Assembly: GCA_965200235.1 (NCBI GenBank)
Contig: OZ241339.1
Coordinates: 3,162,001-3,226,000 of the forward strand
Reading direction: 5' to 3'
DNA: 64,000 nucleotides
Source: Azotimanducus chitobiosivorans
GTDB taxonomy: Bacteria; Pseudomonadota; Gammaproteobacteria; Pseudomonadales; Azotimanducaceae
A program made the position numbers and the translations under genes. Shown here in pieces: positions 21,257 to 31,017 of this stretch. Every line of letters begins with the position of its first letter. Positions within the stretch are counted from its first letter, which is position 1. The notes under the pieces are model-generated. The model saw nothing but the letters and a program-made list of their open reading frames with translations. It ran no database searches and had not been told where the DNA came from.

Positions 21257-23374
21257 CTAGCCAACCCCCTTCTCAGTCGCCGCCAAAAGCTGCGAGGAGA
21301 GTTCCGCGAAGTCGGCGAGCACTCGCATGGCTTCAACGACGAAAGGATCATCGTCATCGCTTTCGGCGCGGTCTTCGTCGATCGCCTCTCCCTCGGCTGC
21401 TTCGATCCCCTCGCCCTCGTTTGTCTCATGTACGAAATCATACAAATCATCAAGGCTCGCGAGCGGCGTTTCACCTTTGGCGAGACGCAGGCGATTCTCA
21501 ACTTCGAGCCTCTGCGCATCGAGCGCTGCCTTCTCGTTCTGTCGCGTTTCAAGGTTGAGGCTCAGGTGCGTCCGGTCTTTGAGTTCGCGCGCGAGCGATG
21601 CCATGTCTTCAACGTACAGAAAGTCCGGGTCTTCTTCGCTGCGCTGCTGATGGTTATCGCGCAGAATCGGCGCGAGCGCTTCGACTTGGCGCGAGCGCGA
21701 ATAGGTGGCGCGGTCAATTGAATCGCTTGGCAGGGCGGTCTCGCGTGCGCTCTCGCCCACTTCCTCCGGGTCAAACGACTGCGGAAACTCGATATCCGGC
21801 GTCACTCCGTCATGCTGCGTGCTCATGCCGGAAATTCGGTAGAACTTGCCTTGGGTGAGCTTGATTTGACCATGATCGAGCGGCACGAGTTCTTGAATCG
21901 TGCCTTTGCCGAAGGTGCGCTCACCGATAATGATGCCGCGGCCATAGTCCTGAATCGCCGCTGCGAATATCTCCGATGCCGAGGCTGAGAGGCGGTTGAC
22001 CAGCACCGCGAGCGGCCCGTCCCAAATACGTCCGCGCTCACGGTCAAAATGCGTGTAGGTTCGCTTGCGCTGCTGCTTGACCTGCACAATCGGCCCTTCG
22101 TCAATGAACAGGCCGGCAAGGCGATTGGCCTCCTGCAAGAGGCCGCCGCCATTATTGCGAAGGTCGATGACCAAGCCTTCGGCGCCCTCGGCGGCAAGTT
22201 CTGTCACTAGTTGCTCGACATCGCCGGACGACGTGCGATTGTGCTCATAGTCTGCATAGAAGGACGATACTTCAATGATGCCCATGCGCCGAGAGCGTCC
22301 GGCGTGCTCGAACTCGATCAATTCGCCCGTTGCCACCTGCTCTTCGAGCTCAATGCGATTGCGCACGATCAGCACTTCGATTGGTTCGGTCTGAACTTCG
22401 ACCTTCGGCGAGCGGACTTTGAGGCGAACGATCGAGTCGCGCGGCCCGCGAATCAACTTGACGACATCGTCGATGCGCCAGCCGACGACATCGATGAACG
22501 CGCCATCTTCACCTTGGCCGACAGCGAGAATGGATGTATTCGGCAGCAGCTTGCCGCTCTTCGAGGCCGGGCTGCCTGGTAAGACGCGCTGAATGCGCAC
22601 ATGGTCGTCTTCTTCGGAGAGCACCGCGCCGATGCCTTCGAGCGACTGCGACATATTGATATGAAAGTTCTCGAACGCCGGCGGCGACAGATAGGCGGTA
22701 TGCGGGTCGAGCCAGCTCGCATAGGCATTGACGAACACTGAGAACACGTCCTGCGCGTTGTAGCGCGAAAGGCTCGCCAAGCTGTTGCGATAGCGTTTGA
22801 GTAGACGGTTTTGTATGTCCTCGTCGCTTTCGTCTGCGAGCTTGCCGTCGATGATGGTTGCCCTGAGTCGCTTGTCCCACACTTCGTCGAGCGCCTCTAT
22901 GCTCGCCGCCCAGGACGCTTCGCTGCGGTCGATCAGCAGCGTCTCATTGGTTGTGAAATCAAATTCGTCCCAGCGAGATTCAATGCGCTCGATGAGCCAT
23001 TCGAAGCGCGCCGCCTGCCGGTTGAGCAGGGTGTTGAAAATCTCGAATGCGGGCGAGGTGTCCTCGTCCTGAACAAAGTCGTCGAGCGTGTGCCGGTAGG
23101 TCTCGAAGGCTTGAATGTCGGCCTCAAGAAAAAAGGCGCGCGCCGGGTCGAGCGCCTCGATGTAGCGGTCGAACATGACGCTTGACGTCTCGTCGTCGAG
23201 GTCAATACCGCGCAGGTGCGAACGCGCCAGCTGTTCGGTCAGGTCGAGCGCGGTGCGACCGTGAACGGATGATGGATCAATCGGCGCACGGTCGGCGGCG
23301 AAGCCGATCGTCGCCAGCAGGGACGCGACGATGAAGCCTGCGAGAAGTCCAAGAGTGGAGGTGTGTCGTTTCAT
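21257..23374 (-). CDS. prc: Carboxy-terminal (tail-specific) processing protease Prc
   Basis: A 705-residue periplasmic S41 serine protease. The signal peptide starts MKRHTSTLGLLAGFIVASLL and ends near FAAD. The N-terminal helical domain runs to about 200, a PDZ domain ('GIGAVLSEEDDHVRIQRVLP') to about 330, and then the S41 catalytic core. The core carries a Ser in 'RLSASASEIFAAAIQDYG' and a Lys in 'GERTFGKGTIQELVPL', the Ser-Lys dyad. The C-terminal domain is the DUF3340-type extension seen in gammaproteobacterial Prc. It trims or degrades envelope proteins, including peptidoglycan hydrolases. ATG 23374 is chosen because the signal peptide starts there. Confidence 0.95.
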   Translation of the reverse strand: MKRHTSTLGLLAGFIVASLLATIGFAADRAPIDPSSVHGRTALDLTEQLARSHLRGIDLDDETSSVMFDRYIEALDPARAFFLEADIQAFETYRHTLDDFVQDEDTSPAFEIFNTLLNRQAARFEWLIERIESRWDEFDFTTNETLLIDRSEASWAASIEALDEVWDKRLRATIIDGKLADESDEDIQNRLLKRYRNSLASLSRYNAQDVFSVFVNAYASWLDPHTAYLSPPAFENFHINMSQSLEGIGAVLSEEDDHVRIQRVLPGSPASKSGKLLPNTSILAVGQGEDGAFIDVVGWRIDDVVKLIRGPRDSIVRLKVRSPKVEVQTEPIEVLIVRNRIELEEQVATGELIEFEHAGRSRRMGIIEVSSFYADYEHNRTSSGDVEQLVTELAAEGAEGLVIDLRNNGGGLLQEANRLAGLFIDEGPIVQVKQQRKRTYTHFDRERGRIWDGPLAVLVNRLSASASEIFAAAIQDYGRGIIIGERTFGKGTIQELVPLDHGQIKLTQGKFYRISGMSTQHDGVTPDIEFPQSFDPEEVGESARETALPSDSIDRATYSRSRQVEALAPILRDNHQQRSEEDPDFLYVEDMASLARELKDRTHLSLNLETRQNEKAALDAQRLEVENRLRLAKGETPLASLDDLYDFVHETNEGEGIEAAEGEAIDEDRAESDDDDPFVVEAMRVLADFAELSSQLLAATEKGVG

Positions 23375-23473
23375 AAGCGACTTGATTCTACCGACTTTTG
23401 GCGCGATGCGAGCGGATGCGCCGCATCTGACATGTGCCATCGCCCGTGCCTATGCGTGATAGCATTCAATGAA

Positions 23474-24319
23474 GTGAAATCGACGTTCAGGATAGGGGTG
23501 CTCGGCCTGCTGCTGTGTGTGCAGGCGGCGTGGTGCTACGAAGGGGCGACGCATCAGCGAATGACCTTCGTGGCGGCGCGCCAGTTCAACCTGTGCGCGC
23601 CTGAGGCTGGCTTGCCGGTGCTGACGCCGCTGCAAGTGCGCTACATCGCGCGCAGCTCGGTCAAGGAAGCCGGATCGCGCGTGGTGCGCAGCTTCCGCTG
23701 GGGCTTCTACGAGCGCGAAGCCGAAAAATCCAAGCACCTCTTCTGGCTTGTGCAAACGCGCCTTCACGCACGCTTGGAGCGTCTCACCACAAACGTGCTC
23801 GAAGCCGGCGATCTGCTCGAATACTACTCGGTGATCGGCCAGCTGATGACGCATTTGCAGGACATGAGCGTGCCTGTCTATGTGGTGCCTATCTACTTTA
23901 GCCGCTTCTGGCGATTGTCGATGCGCGACAGGCTGAGCATCTATCCGATTGATTCCGAGGCCTTGACCGAACGGCTCGAATCAATTGCCTGCGACGCGCT
24001 GCTTGATGATGTGGGCGCACCTTCCGAGTTGGTCTCAAGCCTGGCTGACGAGACAATCAATGCGATTCAAGAGACCATTCCCGGACAAGCGCCCGCCACT
24101 TGGGAAGCTTTCTGGCGATTCGGGCGCGAAGGTAGGTTTGGCCGCTACGGTCCGGCCCGCAATCGATTCGGCGAGCGCACCGACTTTCAGTGCGGCGAAC
24201 AAACCTGCGTCTTTTTGGCGGACGATCCCTTGTACCGCGATTTCGCGTCCGACAGGCACCTTGATGCGCTGCGCAGCAGCTTGCGCTTGATGCAGTGGGC
24301 GCAGCAGCAACAGCCGTGA
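23474..24319 (+). CDS. Secreted zinc-dependent phospholipase C / P1-nuclease-like protein
   Basis: A 281-residue protein from GTG 23474, opening with a signal peptide (VKSTFRIGVLGLLLCVQAAW, with Cys just after, so a lipoprotein is possible). 'YEGATHQRMTFVAARQF' follows, with an early His, and 'LMTHLQDMSVPVYV' resembles the metal-binding 'H..QD...P.H' segment of the zinc PLC/S1-P1 nuclease fold. The second His of that motif appears to be Tyr here, so activity is uncertain. It is divergent from prc (99 bp between starts) and overlaps the next gene by GTGA. Confidence 0.5.
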   Translation: MKSTFRIGVLGLLLCVQAAWCYEGATHQRMTFVAARQFNLCAPEAGLPVLTPLQVRYIARSSVKEAGSRVVRSFRWGFYEREAEKSKHLFWLVQTRLHARLERLTTNVLEAGDLLEYYSVIGQLMTHLQDMSVPVYVVPIYFSRFWRLSMRDRLSIYPIDSEALTERLESIACDALLDDVGAPSELVSSLADETINAIQETIPGQAPATWEAFWRFGREGRFGRYGPARNRFGERTDFQCGEQTCVFLADDPLYRDFASDRHLDALRSSLRLMQWAQQQQP

Positions 24320-25245
24320 GGCTGCATGTCGGAACAACGCCTTGGGTGTTGGAAGGCGGGCTGTCGATCGCGCGCCAAGCGAAGATCGCCGAATCCCTTG
24401 GGTTCGAGTCATTTTGGCTGCCTGAGAATCACCTGACGCAGCCCTTCTCGCTGCCGGACCCGCTGATGATGCTTGCCGCCGCTGCGGCGCTCACCACGCG
24501 CATTCAGCTTGCGACGACCTCGTACTTGCTGCCACTGCGGGCGCCGCTCGCCGCCGCCGAGCAAATTGCGGCGCTCGATAATCTGAGCGACGGAAGACTG
24601 TTGCTCGGTCTCGGTCGCGGGTTTGATCCTGATACGCTCGCAGCCTTTAGGGTCAAGCAACGTGACAAACGGGCTATGTTCTCAGCGCATCTCGATACTA
24701 TTTTGAGCCTTCTGAAGGGCGAGCCGGTGCCGAGCTGCGAGGGTGATCGACGACTTTCGCCGATGCCGGTACAGCGCCCGTATCCGCCGATGGTGGTGGC
24801 GGCCTTCGGCCCCAAGGCGATTGAACAGGCAGGCTCGCTTGGGTTTCCCTATTTGGCATCGCCTGCCGAGAGTTCAATCAGCCTTGAGGACAAGTACCGC
24901 GAGCATCGCGCCGCGTGCGCAGCGCACGGCCATACGCCGCCGAGCATGGTGCCGGTGATGCGCACGGTGTTTATTTCCGAGGATACACTCATGTTGCAGC
25001 GCGCACGCGAGCTGATTGCCAAGGAGCGGCGTTTGCGGCGCATCGAACAAGAGCCGAATGCGACGATCGACGAGATCGCGTGCGTGGGGACGGGCGATGA
25101 AGTGCGCGCGCGCATCGACGCACTGCGAGATCGATTGGGCATGACGCATTTCATCGCGTCGCGCATACGGCTGCAGGGGATGGATGAGGCTTCGATGCGG
25201 GTGTCGATGGAGGCGCTTTCTCGAATCGTTGTCGGTCAGGGCTGA
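24316..25245 (+). CDS. LLM-class flavin-dependent oxidoreductase
   Basis: A 309-residue luciferase-like TIM-barrel monooxygenase. Recognisable stretches are 'IAESLGFESFWLPENHL', 'TTRIQLATTSYLLPLRAPL', 'LDNLSDGRLLLGLGRG' and 'PPMVVAAFGPKAIEQAG'. Enzymes of this family use reduced FMN or F420; the substrate is unknown. GTG 24316 overlaps the previous stop as GTGA; an earlier in-frame GTG at 24295 exists. It is probably an operon partner of the upstream secreted protein. Confidence 0.85.
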   Translation: MRLHVGTTPWVLEGGLSIARQAKIAESLGFESFWLPENHLTQPFSLPDPLMMLAAAAALTTRIQLATTSYLLPLRAPLAAAEQIAALDNLSDGRLLLGLGRGFDPDTLAAFRVKQRDKRAMFSAHLDTILSLLKGEPVPSCEGDRRLSPMPVQRPYPPMVVAAFGPKAIEQAGSLGFPYLASPAESSISLEDKYREHRAACAAHGHTPPSMVPVMRTVFISEDTLMLQRARELIAKERRLRRIEQEPNATIDEIACVGTGDEVRARIDALRDRLGMTHFIASRIRLQGMDEASMRVSMEALSRIVVGQG

Positions 25246-25253
25246 TCGGGTCT

Positions 25254-26405
25254 TCAGGCTAGATCTTCAAGCAGCCGATGCGCTGCCACAGCGCGAATGT
25301 CCTTGGCGAGCGGGAAGGTCTTCGCACCCGCATGAACCACGTCGAGACTTGCGAGCCCGAGGTCTTGGTGGGCGCGAAGCATCGGCGGCGTGACCGTCGG
25401 CGAGCTTGTGCGTTTAACCTCAAATCCTCGAAGCCGCCCGCCTTGGTGTACCACCAAATCAATCTCGCCGCCGGAATGCGCAGCCCAGAAATAGCATTGA
25501 CGATCATCGACATCGAGCGCACGGATGATGCTCTCGATGATGAACCCCTCCCAGGAAGCGCCGATTTTGGGGTGCCGCCCAAGCGTCTGCAAAGAATCAA
25601 CGTCAAGCAGATGATGCAAAATCCCAGCGTCCCGAATGAACACTTTTGGTGACTTGACTTGGCGTCTTGAGATGTTGGCGCTCCACGGGCGCAAGCTTCG
25701 AACCATGAACGTTGATGTGAGCACATCGAGATAGCCACGCACCGTGTGATGAGAGATACCGAACGCCCGCGCGAGTTCCGATCCGTTCCAGACCTGCGCG
25801 TGATAGTGCGCGAGCATCGCCCAGAATCGCTCCAACATGGTTGCGGATGTTGTGATCCCCAACTGAGGCAAGTCGCGCTCAAGAAATGTCCGCACAAAAT
25901 CCTTGCGCCACCGATTGCTCGCCCTCTCTGATTGCGCGGTGAACGAGGCAGGAAACCCGCCCCGCAGCCACAGCTTGTCCAAGTCCGTCGGGCCGACCTC
26001 GGACAGGGACAGGCAAGGCAGTTCGTAGTAGGCGATGCGTCCGGCGAGCGACTCTGAACTTTGTCGCAGCAGGTCAGGCGATGCGCTGCCAAGCACGAGG
26101 AATCGCGCGGGCAATGGCCGCCGGTCTGCGAGCACGCGCAAGCTTGGGAACAGGTCGGGCCTGCGCTGCACTTCGTCAATGACTACCAGCCCCTGCAAGG
26201 GCGAGAGTGCGAGCAAAGGATCAGCAAGCTGTGCGAGGTCTTCTGAGGATTCGAGATCAAAATGTGTTGTGGGCCCGTCGTAGGCGCGCAGTATTTGTTG
26301 CGCGAGCGTTGTCTTGCCCACCTGCCGAGCGCCGATCATGGCGACGACGGGGCTGTCTTGCAAGAGCGATGTGAGGTTCTTGAGATGTGCGTTGCGGGGG
26401 ATCAT
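25254..26405 (-). CDS. AAA ATPase with DUF4143 domain
   Basis: A 383-residue ATP-binding protein of the AAA_14/DUF4143 class. Walker A is GARQVGKTT near residues 25-33, and Walker B is 'GLVVIDEVQRRPDLFPSLR' near 93-111. The sensor 'FLVLGSASPDLLRQSSESL' and arginine-finger region 'LAGRIAYYEL' follow. The C-terminal DUF4143 part carries a PD-(D/E)xK-like core, 'GGEIDLVV...GFEVK', near 315-335. The family is widespread and poorly understood, often found in accessory DNA. It is a lone minus-strand gene with a strong palindrome just upstream. Confidence 0.85.
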   Translation of the reverse strand: MIPRNAHLKNLTSLLQDSPVVAMIGARQVGKTTLAQQILRAYDGPTTHFDLESSEDLAQLADPLLALSPLQGLVVIDEVQRRPDLFPSLRVLADRRPLPARFLVLGSASPDLLRQSSESLAGRIAYYELPCLSLSEVGPTDLDKLWLRGGFPASFTAQSERASNRWRKDFVRTFLERDLPQLGITTSATMLERFWAMLAHYHAQVWNGSELARAFGISHHTVRGYLDVLTSTFMVRSLRPWSANISRRQVKSPKVFIRDAGILHHLLDVDSLQTLGRHPKIGASWEGFIIESIIRALDVDDRQCYFWAAHSGGEIDLVVHQGGRLRGFEVKRTSSPTVTPPMLRAHQDLGLASLDVVHAGAKTFPLAKDIRAVAAHRLLEDLA

Positions 26406-26416
26406 AGTACAAATTT

Positions 26417-26455
26417 ACCATGAAATTTGGACGTGTGCATTCCAAATTTCATGGT
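26417..26455. promoter_or_regulatory. 15-bp perfect inverted repeat upstream of the DUF4143 ATPase
   Basis: ACCATGAAATTTGGA (26417-26431) and TCCAAATTTCATGGT (26441-26455) are perfect reverse complements around a 9-nt spacer. A third partial half-site (CAAATTTAC) lies at 26410-26418. The repeat begins 12 bp before the ATPase start, so as RNA it would fold next to the initiation codon, and as DNA it could bind a dimeric repressor. The rest of 26456-26651 has no convincing gene. Confidence 0.6.
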
Positions 26456-26651
26456 GCTGAATGCTCTTTACTCGTGCGCTGGCGGGATTCGCGGATCTGC
26501 GTCTTGAGAGCATGGCCGGGCGAGACGCGTTAACCGGCATGCTTTCCGGTGAGTGCCGTAGTAGGGAATCGAACTCGTCCACGTAGACTCGGGTACGCGC
26601 CATCGTCTCTCCGGAAGTAAGCGAGAGACTACGCGCCGAGCCTATTTCCTC

Positions 26652-28697
26652 TCACTCCGCCATCGCCTTCAGCAAGGCATCCCGCGCGTCGGAATAAAAC
26701 TGAATATCGATCTTAGTTGCCATGTCGTCGGAGAGGTCGAATAGCAGGCGCCGACAGGCGATCGGCATCAGGAGCACTGACGCACCCTTTGAAACCGCAA
26801 TCTCAGCCATGGTCACAGCATTATGGACCGGCTCGATCGAACCGCCGAGATTCACTTCTCCAACAGCAATGAGTCCTCCGCGAACGCTCTTCTTCAGCAA
26901 GGCTGTACACAGCGCGATAAGCGCGGCCACTCCGACCTTGCCACCGGACTTGGACGCATCAAAGGCGCGCAGTTGCACAGTGAACTCATGGCGCCGCGGG
27001 TCCTTGTCACCAACCAATTGCGTCGCCCGTGCATAGAGATTCTGTTCCGCGTAGCCCATGCTCTCCTTGAACGCAGCAGGCACCGGCTTGTTGAGGATTT
27101 TGATCCCCGAGCCCTGGCCTTCGTTTACTTCAATGCGATACAGGCCAGGATGCTCTTCTCCATCGCCAGGGGAAATGGTCCAGACTTGACCGGGCTCAAG
27201 CGGATCGTCGCCAATGCTGCTTTCGCTCTGAAGTTCCGGTGTGGAGACAAACTTCTCGACACCATCGGTGCCCATCACGTAGCTGAATTGGGTGTTGCGG
27301 AACTCCGCAGCGCCAATGCGCTTCTGCTGTTCCTTGACGCGGCGTCTTGCTTCCAAGGCGATGCGAACGGCCCATTCAATATCCTCCTCCGAAGCTTCGC
27401 CCTCGCTGGGATAAAGAAGCTTGAGTAGCCCGCTCACGGTTTTATTGACGGCATTGGTGTCGCGCCCTGACAGTGCGCCGCCGAAGAATACGCGGCCTTG
27501 CAATACGCTGACACGACTCTGATTGCGCAGCTGGCTCCAGCACTCGGATAAGAAATCGCTTACCAAACCGAAGTGGTCGGTCAGCAGGTTCTTGTCGATC
27601 TTCGGCACATCCCATCCGGGCAAGAAGGCATGGATTCTGTCCATGAACGCGGTGTCGTCCTTCATTTCCGGCGGCATAGGGCCGAACAGGTGTCCTATGC
27701 GTTGCTGATGCTCCACATCCACTTCAAAGTTACCTACCATAACAATGCTGCCATCGGCGCGAATGCTCTCGCGGCCGCGGCTGAACTCGCCGGATTCCAT
27801 GTAGCCTTTCATAATGTTGACGCCGTCCTTCTGGTCGAAAGAAACGCCGGACACCTCGTCAAAGCAGACCACATCGTATTGGCAGACTAATCCGCGCTGG
27901 CCCGTCGCGTTGTTAACAAACATGCGAGCAACGGTAGCTTTTCCGCCGGAAACCAGATGTGCGTATGGAGAAACTTGCTGAAAGAGATGGCTTTTGCCCG
28001 TGCCTCTGGGACCAAGTTCGATCAGGTTGAAATTGCGCTCGACGAACGGAACCATGCGTAGCATCAAGGCGTCGCGTTGCCGGCCGGACAGACCATCCGG
28101 TTCAATACCGACGGAGCGAAACAGCAGCGCCTTCCATTCGCCGGTGGTAAAGGACTTTCGCGCTTCGGCTAGCGCTTCGAGCACATCGCGTTTCGATAGC
28201 TGGATTTCTCGCAGTGACTCAACGCCGAAGGGCCTGCCATTGCTTTCCTGCGCGATCACCGCATCGTAATTCAAGCTGATCTCGGCGTAGAAACCACCTG
28301 TCAGCATGCGTTCGTGCGCCTTCACCAGTTCAGGGCTGATGCGAACGGTGTTCAGTCGCAGGCTCGGAAGCGTGGCGAGATAGGCATCTGTCTTCGCATC
28401 CAAGCGAGCCGTTACAAGGTCGATGATTTTGACCTCGCCATCTTCACGCGCTCTCGCCTTGAAAAGCTCTTCCTCGCCAGCCTTTACCGTGCGCGATTTG
28501 AGTTGCCGCTCGACGATCTCAAGTCCCTCATGTATCTCGTCTTCGTCAGTGCTCGCGCAATAGCGACCGAGCAGAAACTCGACGACATAGGTCGGCACGG
28601 GAAACTGACGACTAAACGTCCGCACCAAGTCTTTTCGCACGAGGTAGCCCTCAAGCGAAGCCGCCGCCTTCTGATCGATTACGTCGAGTTCAAGCAT
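26652..28697 (-). CDS. brxL: BREX type I BrxL (AAA+ / Lon-like protein)
   Basis: A 681-residue final gene of the BREX operon. An N-terminal domain (to about 215) precedes the AAA+ module with Walker A GPRGTGKS at 229-236 and 'VVCFDEVSGVSF' as Walker B. The C-terminal quarter is Lon-protease-like ('VGVAALIALCTALLKKSV', 'GGSIEPVHNAVTMAEIA'), but the Lon Lys position appears lost, in line with BrxL being a DNA-translocating AAA+ effector rather than a protease. ATG 28697 overlaps the pglZ stop by 8 bases (ATGCTTGA). BrxL is needed for phage exclusion in known type I BREX systems. Confidence 0.93.
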   Translation of the reverse strand: MLELDVIDQKAAASLEGYLVRKDLVRTFSRQFPVPTYVVEFLLGRYCASTDEDEIHEGLEIVERQLKSRTVKAGEEELFKARAREDGEVKIIDLVTARLDAKTDAYLATLPSLRLNTVRISPELVKAHERMLTGGFYAEISLNYDAVIAQESNGRPFGVESLREIQLSKRDVLEALAEARKSFTTGEWKALLFRSVGIEPDGLSGRQRDALMLRMVPFVERNFNLIELGPRGTGKSHLFQQVSPYAHLVSGGKATVARMFVNNATGQRGLVCQYDVVCFDEVSGVSFDQKDGVNIMKGYMESGEFSRGRESIRADGSIVMVGNFEVDVEHQQRIGHLFGPMPPEMKDDTAFMDRIHAFLPGWDVPKIDKNLLTDHFGLVSDFLSECWSQLRNQSRVSVLQGRVFFGGALSGRDTNAVNKTVSGLLKLLYPSEGEASEEDIEWAVRIALEARRRVKEQQKRIGAAEFRNTQFSYVMGTDGVEKFVSTPELQSESSIGDDPLEPGQVWTISPGDGEEHPGLYRIEVNEGQGSGIKILNKPVPAAFKESMGYAEQNLYARATQLVGDKDPRRHEFTVQLRAFDASKSGGKVGVAALIALCTALLKKSVRGGLIAVGEVNLGGSIEPVHNAVTMAEIAVSKGASVLLMPIACRRLLFDLSDDMATKIDIQFYSDARDALLKAMAE

Positions 28698-31017
28698 GGG
28701 TGCTTCCGCCAATGATCGTGGCAGCCTGAGATGCGAGCGAACCATCTTGGTCGGTCAAGACAATCGTCACCTCAAGCCCTTCCATCTCCTCGTCTTCAAC
28801 AACCACGGATGCGGTCCCGTTGGCTTTCAGGGGCTTGACGTTGACGACGACGCTCGACGATGCTTCGCCCGCCTGCCGTCGGATATCGAGCACAAGGCCC
28901 GAGGCGTCACCATCCACGACAACGGTGCAACGTAGCCCCTTCCATACCACGTCTTCAATCGAGACGGGCCGGAGGCTCCCACCTCGCGTGACGGTCAACT
29001 GCAGCGTAAGACACTCTTGGAGACTGAGTCCCCCGTGCGCATATTCCTCGCCTTTTTTGAAGCAGCGCACTCCTTCTGCGAGCGCGAAGGACTGGTCTGG
29101 GTTCCAGTACCAAGGGTAAAGCCGCTCTTCTGTCTTCGCGCCCGACTTTATGGCCGCACAGCGTCCCCATTTGCTTTCGACAAGCGCGCTCGGAAGATCG
29201 ACTTTGTCGAGTCCGCCCGGCAGTAGCAGCCAGCCATGGTCCGTCACAACATGAACACTCTGCCATCCGGCGTTCAAGAGTTCTGAGATTCGGTCATGCA
29301 CTTCTCGAATCAGTGCATCAATGTGCTTGGCCAGCTTCCATCCACGGTCGTGGCCTTCCTGATCGATATTTCCAAACTCGCACCAAGCCATGCCCGTGCC
29401 ATCGCCGTACTCGGCATTTTCGAGCACAGTCCACCCCGCTTGTTTCAGCAGCTTCTTCAAATGATAGCCGCCTCGGAGTGATTGACCTGTGTCTGCCACC
29501 GAAGGCTCGAAATCAACGTTGCCTTCCTCGCCGCGAATCTTGTCTGCGACCGGCGAAACCGCTGCCTTGCCGGTCGCTGTGACGCTTGGCAAGGCTGTCC
29601 AAACCGCATGCTCGGCAACTTTGAGCCCATGTGCTTGCAGCGACTCGGCCAATCGTTTTCCGGTGTCGAAGCGAAGACCATCCACAAATAGGACGCAATC
29701 GCCTTCAGCATACGCCGCATCGTTCGCTTGCAAATGTGTGCCGCCCGGGTAGGTCTCGCTGTCAACCAGCTTCTGCAAATGGCGTGCGGAGTCTTCGAGC
29801 CACGGCAGATATGCGGCGCGAATAGCAGCCGTCACGACTTTCACATCAGCGGGCTTATCCATCTGCTCCAATGCTCGCATTACTGCATCATCAATTCGCC
29901 ATCCGTGTGTGCAATAGCGCGTTTCGAGCTCATCAACACTGCCCGTCGCAGGACACAAGCTTGTCAGTTTGGCGATTGTTGCAAGGTGCGCCAATGCACA
30001 GGCCAAGGGAGCTTCGCCGATTTCCGCCCATACCAGTTTGCGACGGCCGTGATGTTTCTCTTCCAACTGGGCAATGCTCGATAGAGCGTCGTGGGCAGGC
30101 AAATCGGCAAGGCGTGCAAGTCCTTTGCGAAGGTTCTCTTCCTCAGCATCGTTCCACTGAGGCCATCCTCCCGCTACCTGCTCATCCGTGAACAGGTCGA
30201 ATTTCGGCACCTTGCATTGTCTGATGTGCTGAGGAACATTGTGATAGCGCACAGGCGCCTCGCAGAAGCGCTCCCAAACAGCACGCCAAGCGCCATCGCG
30301 ATTTGCGAGGTGAGTCGCACCGTGGAGGATGCCTTCAGTCGCCGGATTGAACGACAATTGCGACCTACAAAGCTCGACGAAGGCTTGCCATTCGTTGTCA
30401 TTGCGTGCGGCTTTGAAATCATCTCCTTGGTCGAGCCACTGCAACAAGTCGCGGTGGAAGTCGCTGCTCAAGAGGGTGTTGAAGTACTCGTGACCCAAGC
30501 GCTTTCCTTCAAGGCGCGAGACTTCTTCCTCCAACAGCGGTACCAACGCAAGCCGCATGGCGCTTCGTGAGTTGCTGTCTTTCGCGACATCAATCCCAAG
30601 CGACATCAAGAACGCGAGAATCGTCCAGTCTTTGGCGTTGATCTGCGACCAGATCACGCCTCGGTACTGCAATTCAGCGAGCGGTTTTAGATGATCGGGA
30701 CAACTTTCAGTCGCCCGCAGGTCTTGGCGACTCACTCCGGGCAAGTACAGGATGGGTACTTCCCCCTCCGGGAGTCCGAGTTCTTCGATTTGGTCCGCGA
30801 TCACACAGCGCAGCCAGATGGCAGGCCCACGGCGCTGCTCGGGCGCATAATCGCCCAAGACGATGAGTTCAGGTAGTTCGCGTTGAAGGATAGGTATGGC
30901 ATCTTCCCACTGGCCGTCTCCGTCCGACCATAGAATGCATGCCGGTTCGACCTGAATTTCGCCATTGAATTCGGCAGCGTTGCGGATAGAAAGGCAAAGT
31001 TGGTCGAGAAGTTTCAC
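28690..31017 (-). CDS. pglZ: BREX type I PglZ (alkaline-phosphatase-fold protein)
   Basis: A 775-residue BREX core protein. The alkaline-phosphatase-superfamily core shows metal-binding segments 'CVLFVDGLRFDTGKRLAE' and 'VHVVTDHGWLLLPGG'. The C-terminal domain is beta-rich (from about 670). PglZ works with PglX and BrxB/BrxC in phage-genome discrimination; its catalytic role is unresolved. It starts with GTG and overlaps DUF4276 by GTGA. The C-terminal overlap with brxL shows tight coupling. Confidence 0.93.
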   Translation of the reverse strand: MKLLDQLCLSIRNAAEFNGEIQVEPACILWSDGDGQWEDAIPILQRELPELIVLGDYAPEQRRGPAIWLRCVIADQIEELGLPEGEVPILYLPGVSRQDLRATESCPDHLKPLAELQYRGVIWSQINAKDWTILAFLMSLGIDVAKDSNSRSAMRLALVPLLEEEVSRLEGKRLGHEYFNTLLSSDFHRDLLQWLDQGDDFKAARNDNEWQAFVELCRSQLSFNPATEGILHGATHLANRDGAWRAVWERFCEAPVRYHNVPQHIRQCKVPKFDLFTDEQVAGGWPQWNDAEEENLRKGLARLADLPAHDALSSIAQLEEKHHGRRKLVWAEIGEAPLACALAHLATIAKLTSLCPATGSVDELETRYCTHGWRIDDAVMRALEQMDKPADVKVVTAAIRAAYLPWLEDSARHLQKLVDSETYPGGTHLQANDAAYAEGDCVLFVDGLRFDTGKRLAESLQAHGLKVAEHAVWTALPSVTATGKAAVSPVADKIRGEEGNVDFEPSVADTGQSLRGGYHLKKLLKQAGWTVLENAEYGDGTGMAWCEFGNIDQEGHDRGWKLAKHIDALIREVHDRISELLNAGWQSVHVVTDHGWLLLPGGLDKVDLPSALVESKWGRCAAIKSGAKTEERLYPWYWNPDQSFALAEGVRCFKKGEEYAHGGLSLQECLTLQLTVTRGGSLRPVSIEDVVWKGLRCTVVVDGDASGLVLDIRRQAGEASSSVVVNVKPLKANGTASVVVEDEEMEGLEVTIVLTDQDGSLASQAATIIGGSTHA

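Noticed and set aside
26415..26603. Short minus-strand frame starting MARTRVYVDEFDSLLRHS, recalling NYN-domain starts
   Set aside because: Only about 15 residues resemble the family and the rest is not protein-like; it also covers the palindrome. At most a remnant.
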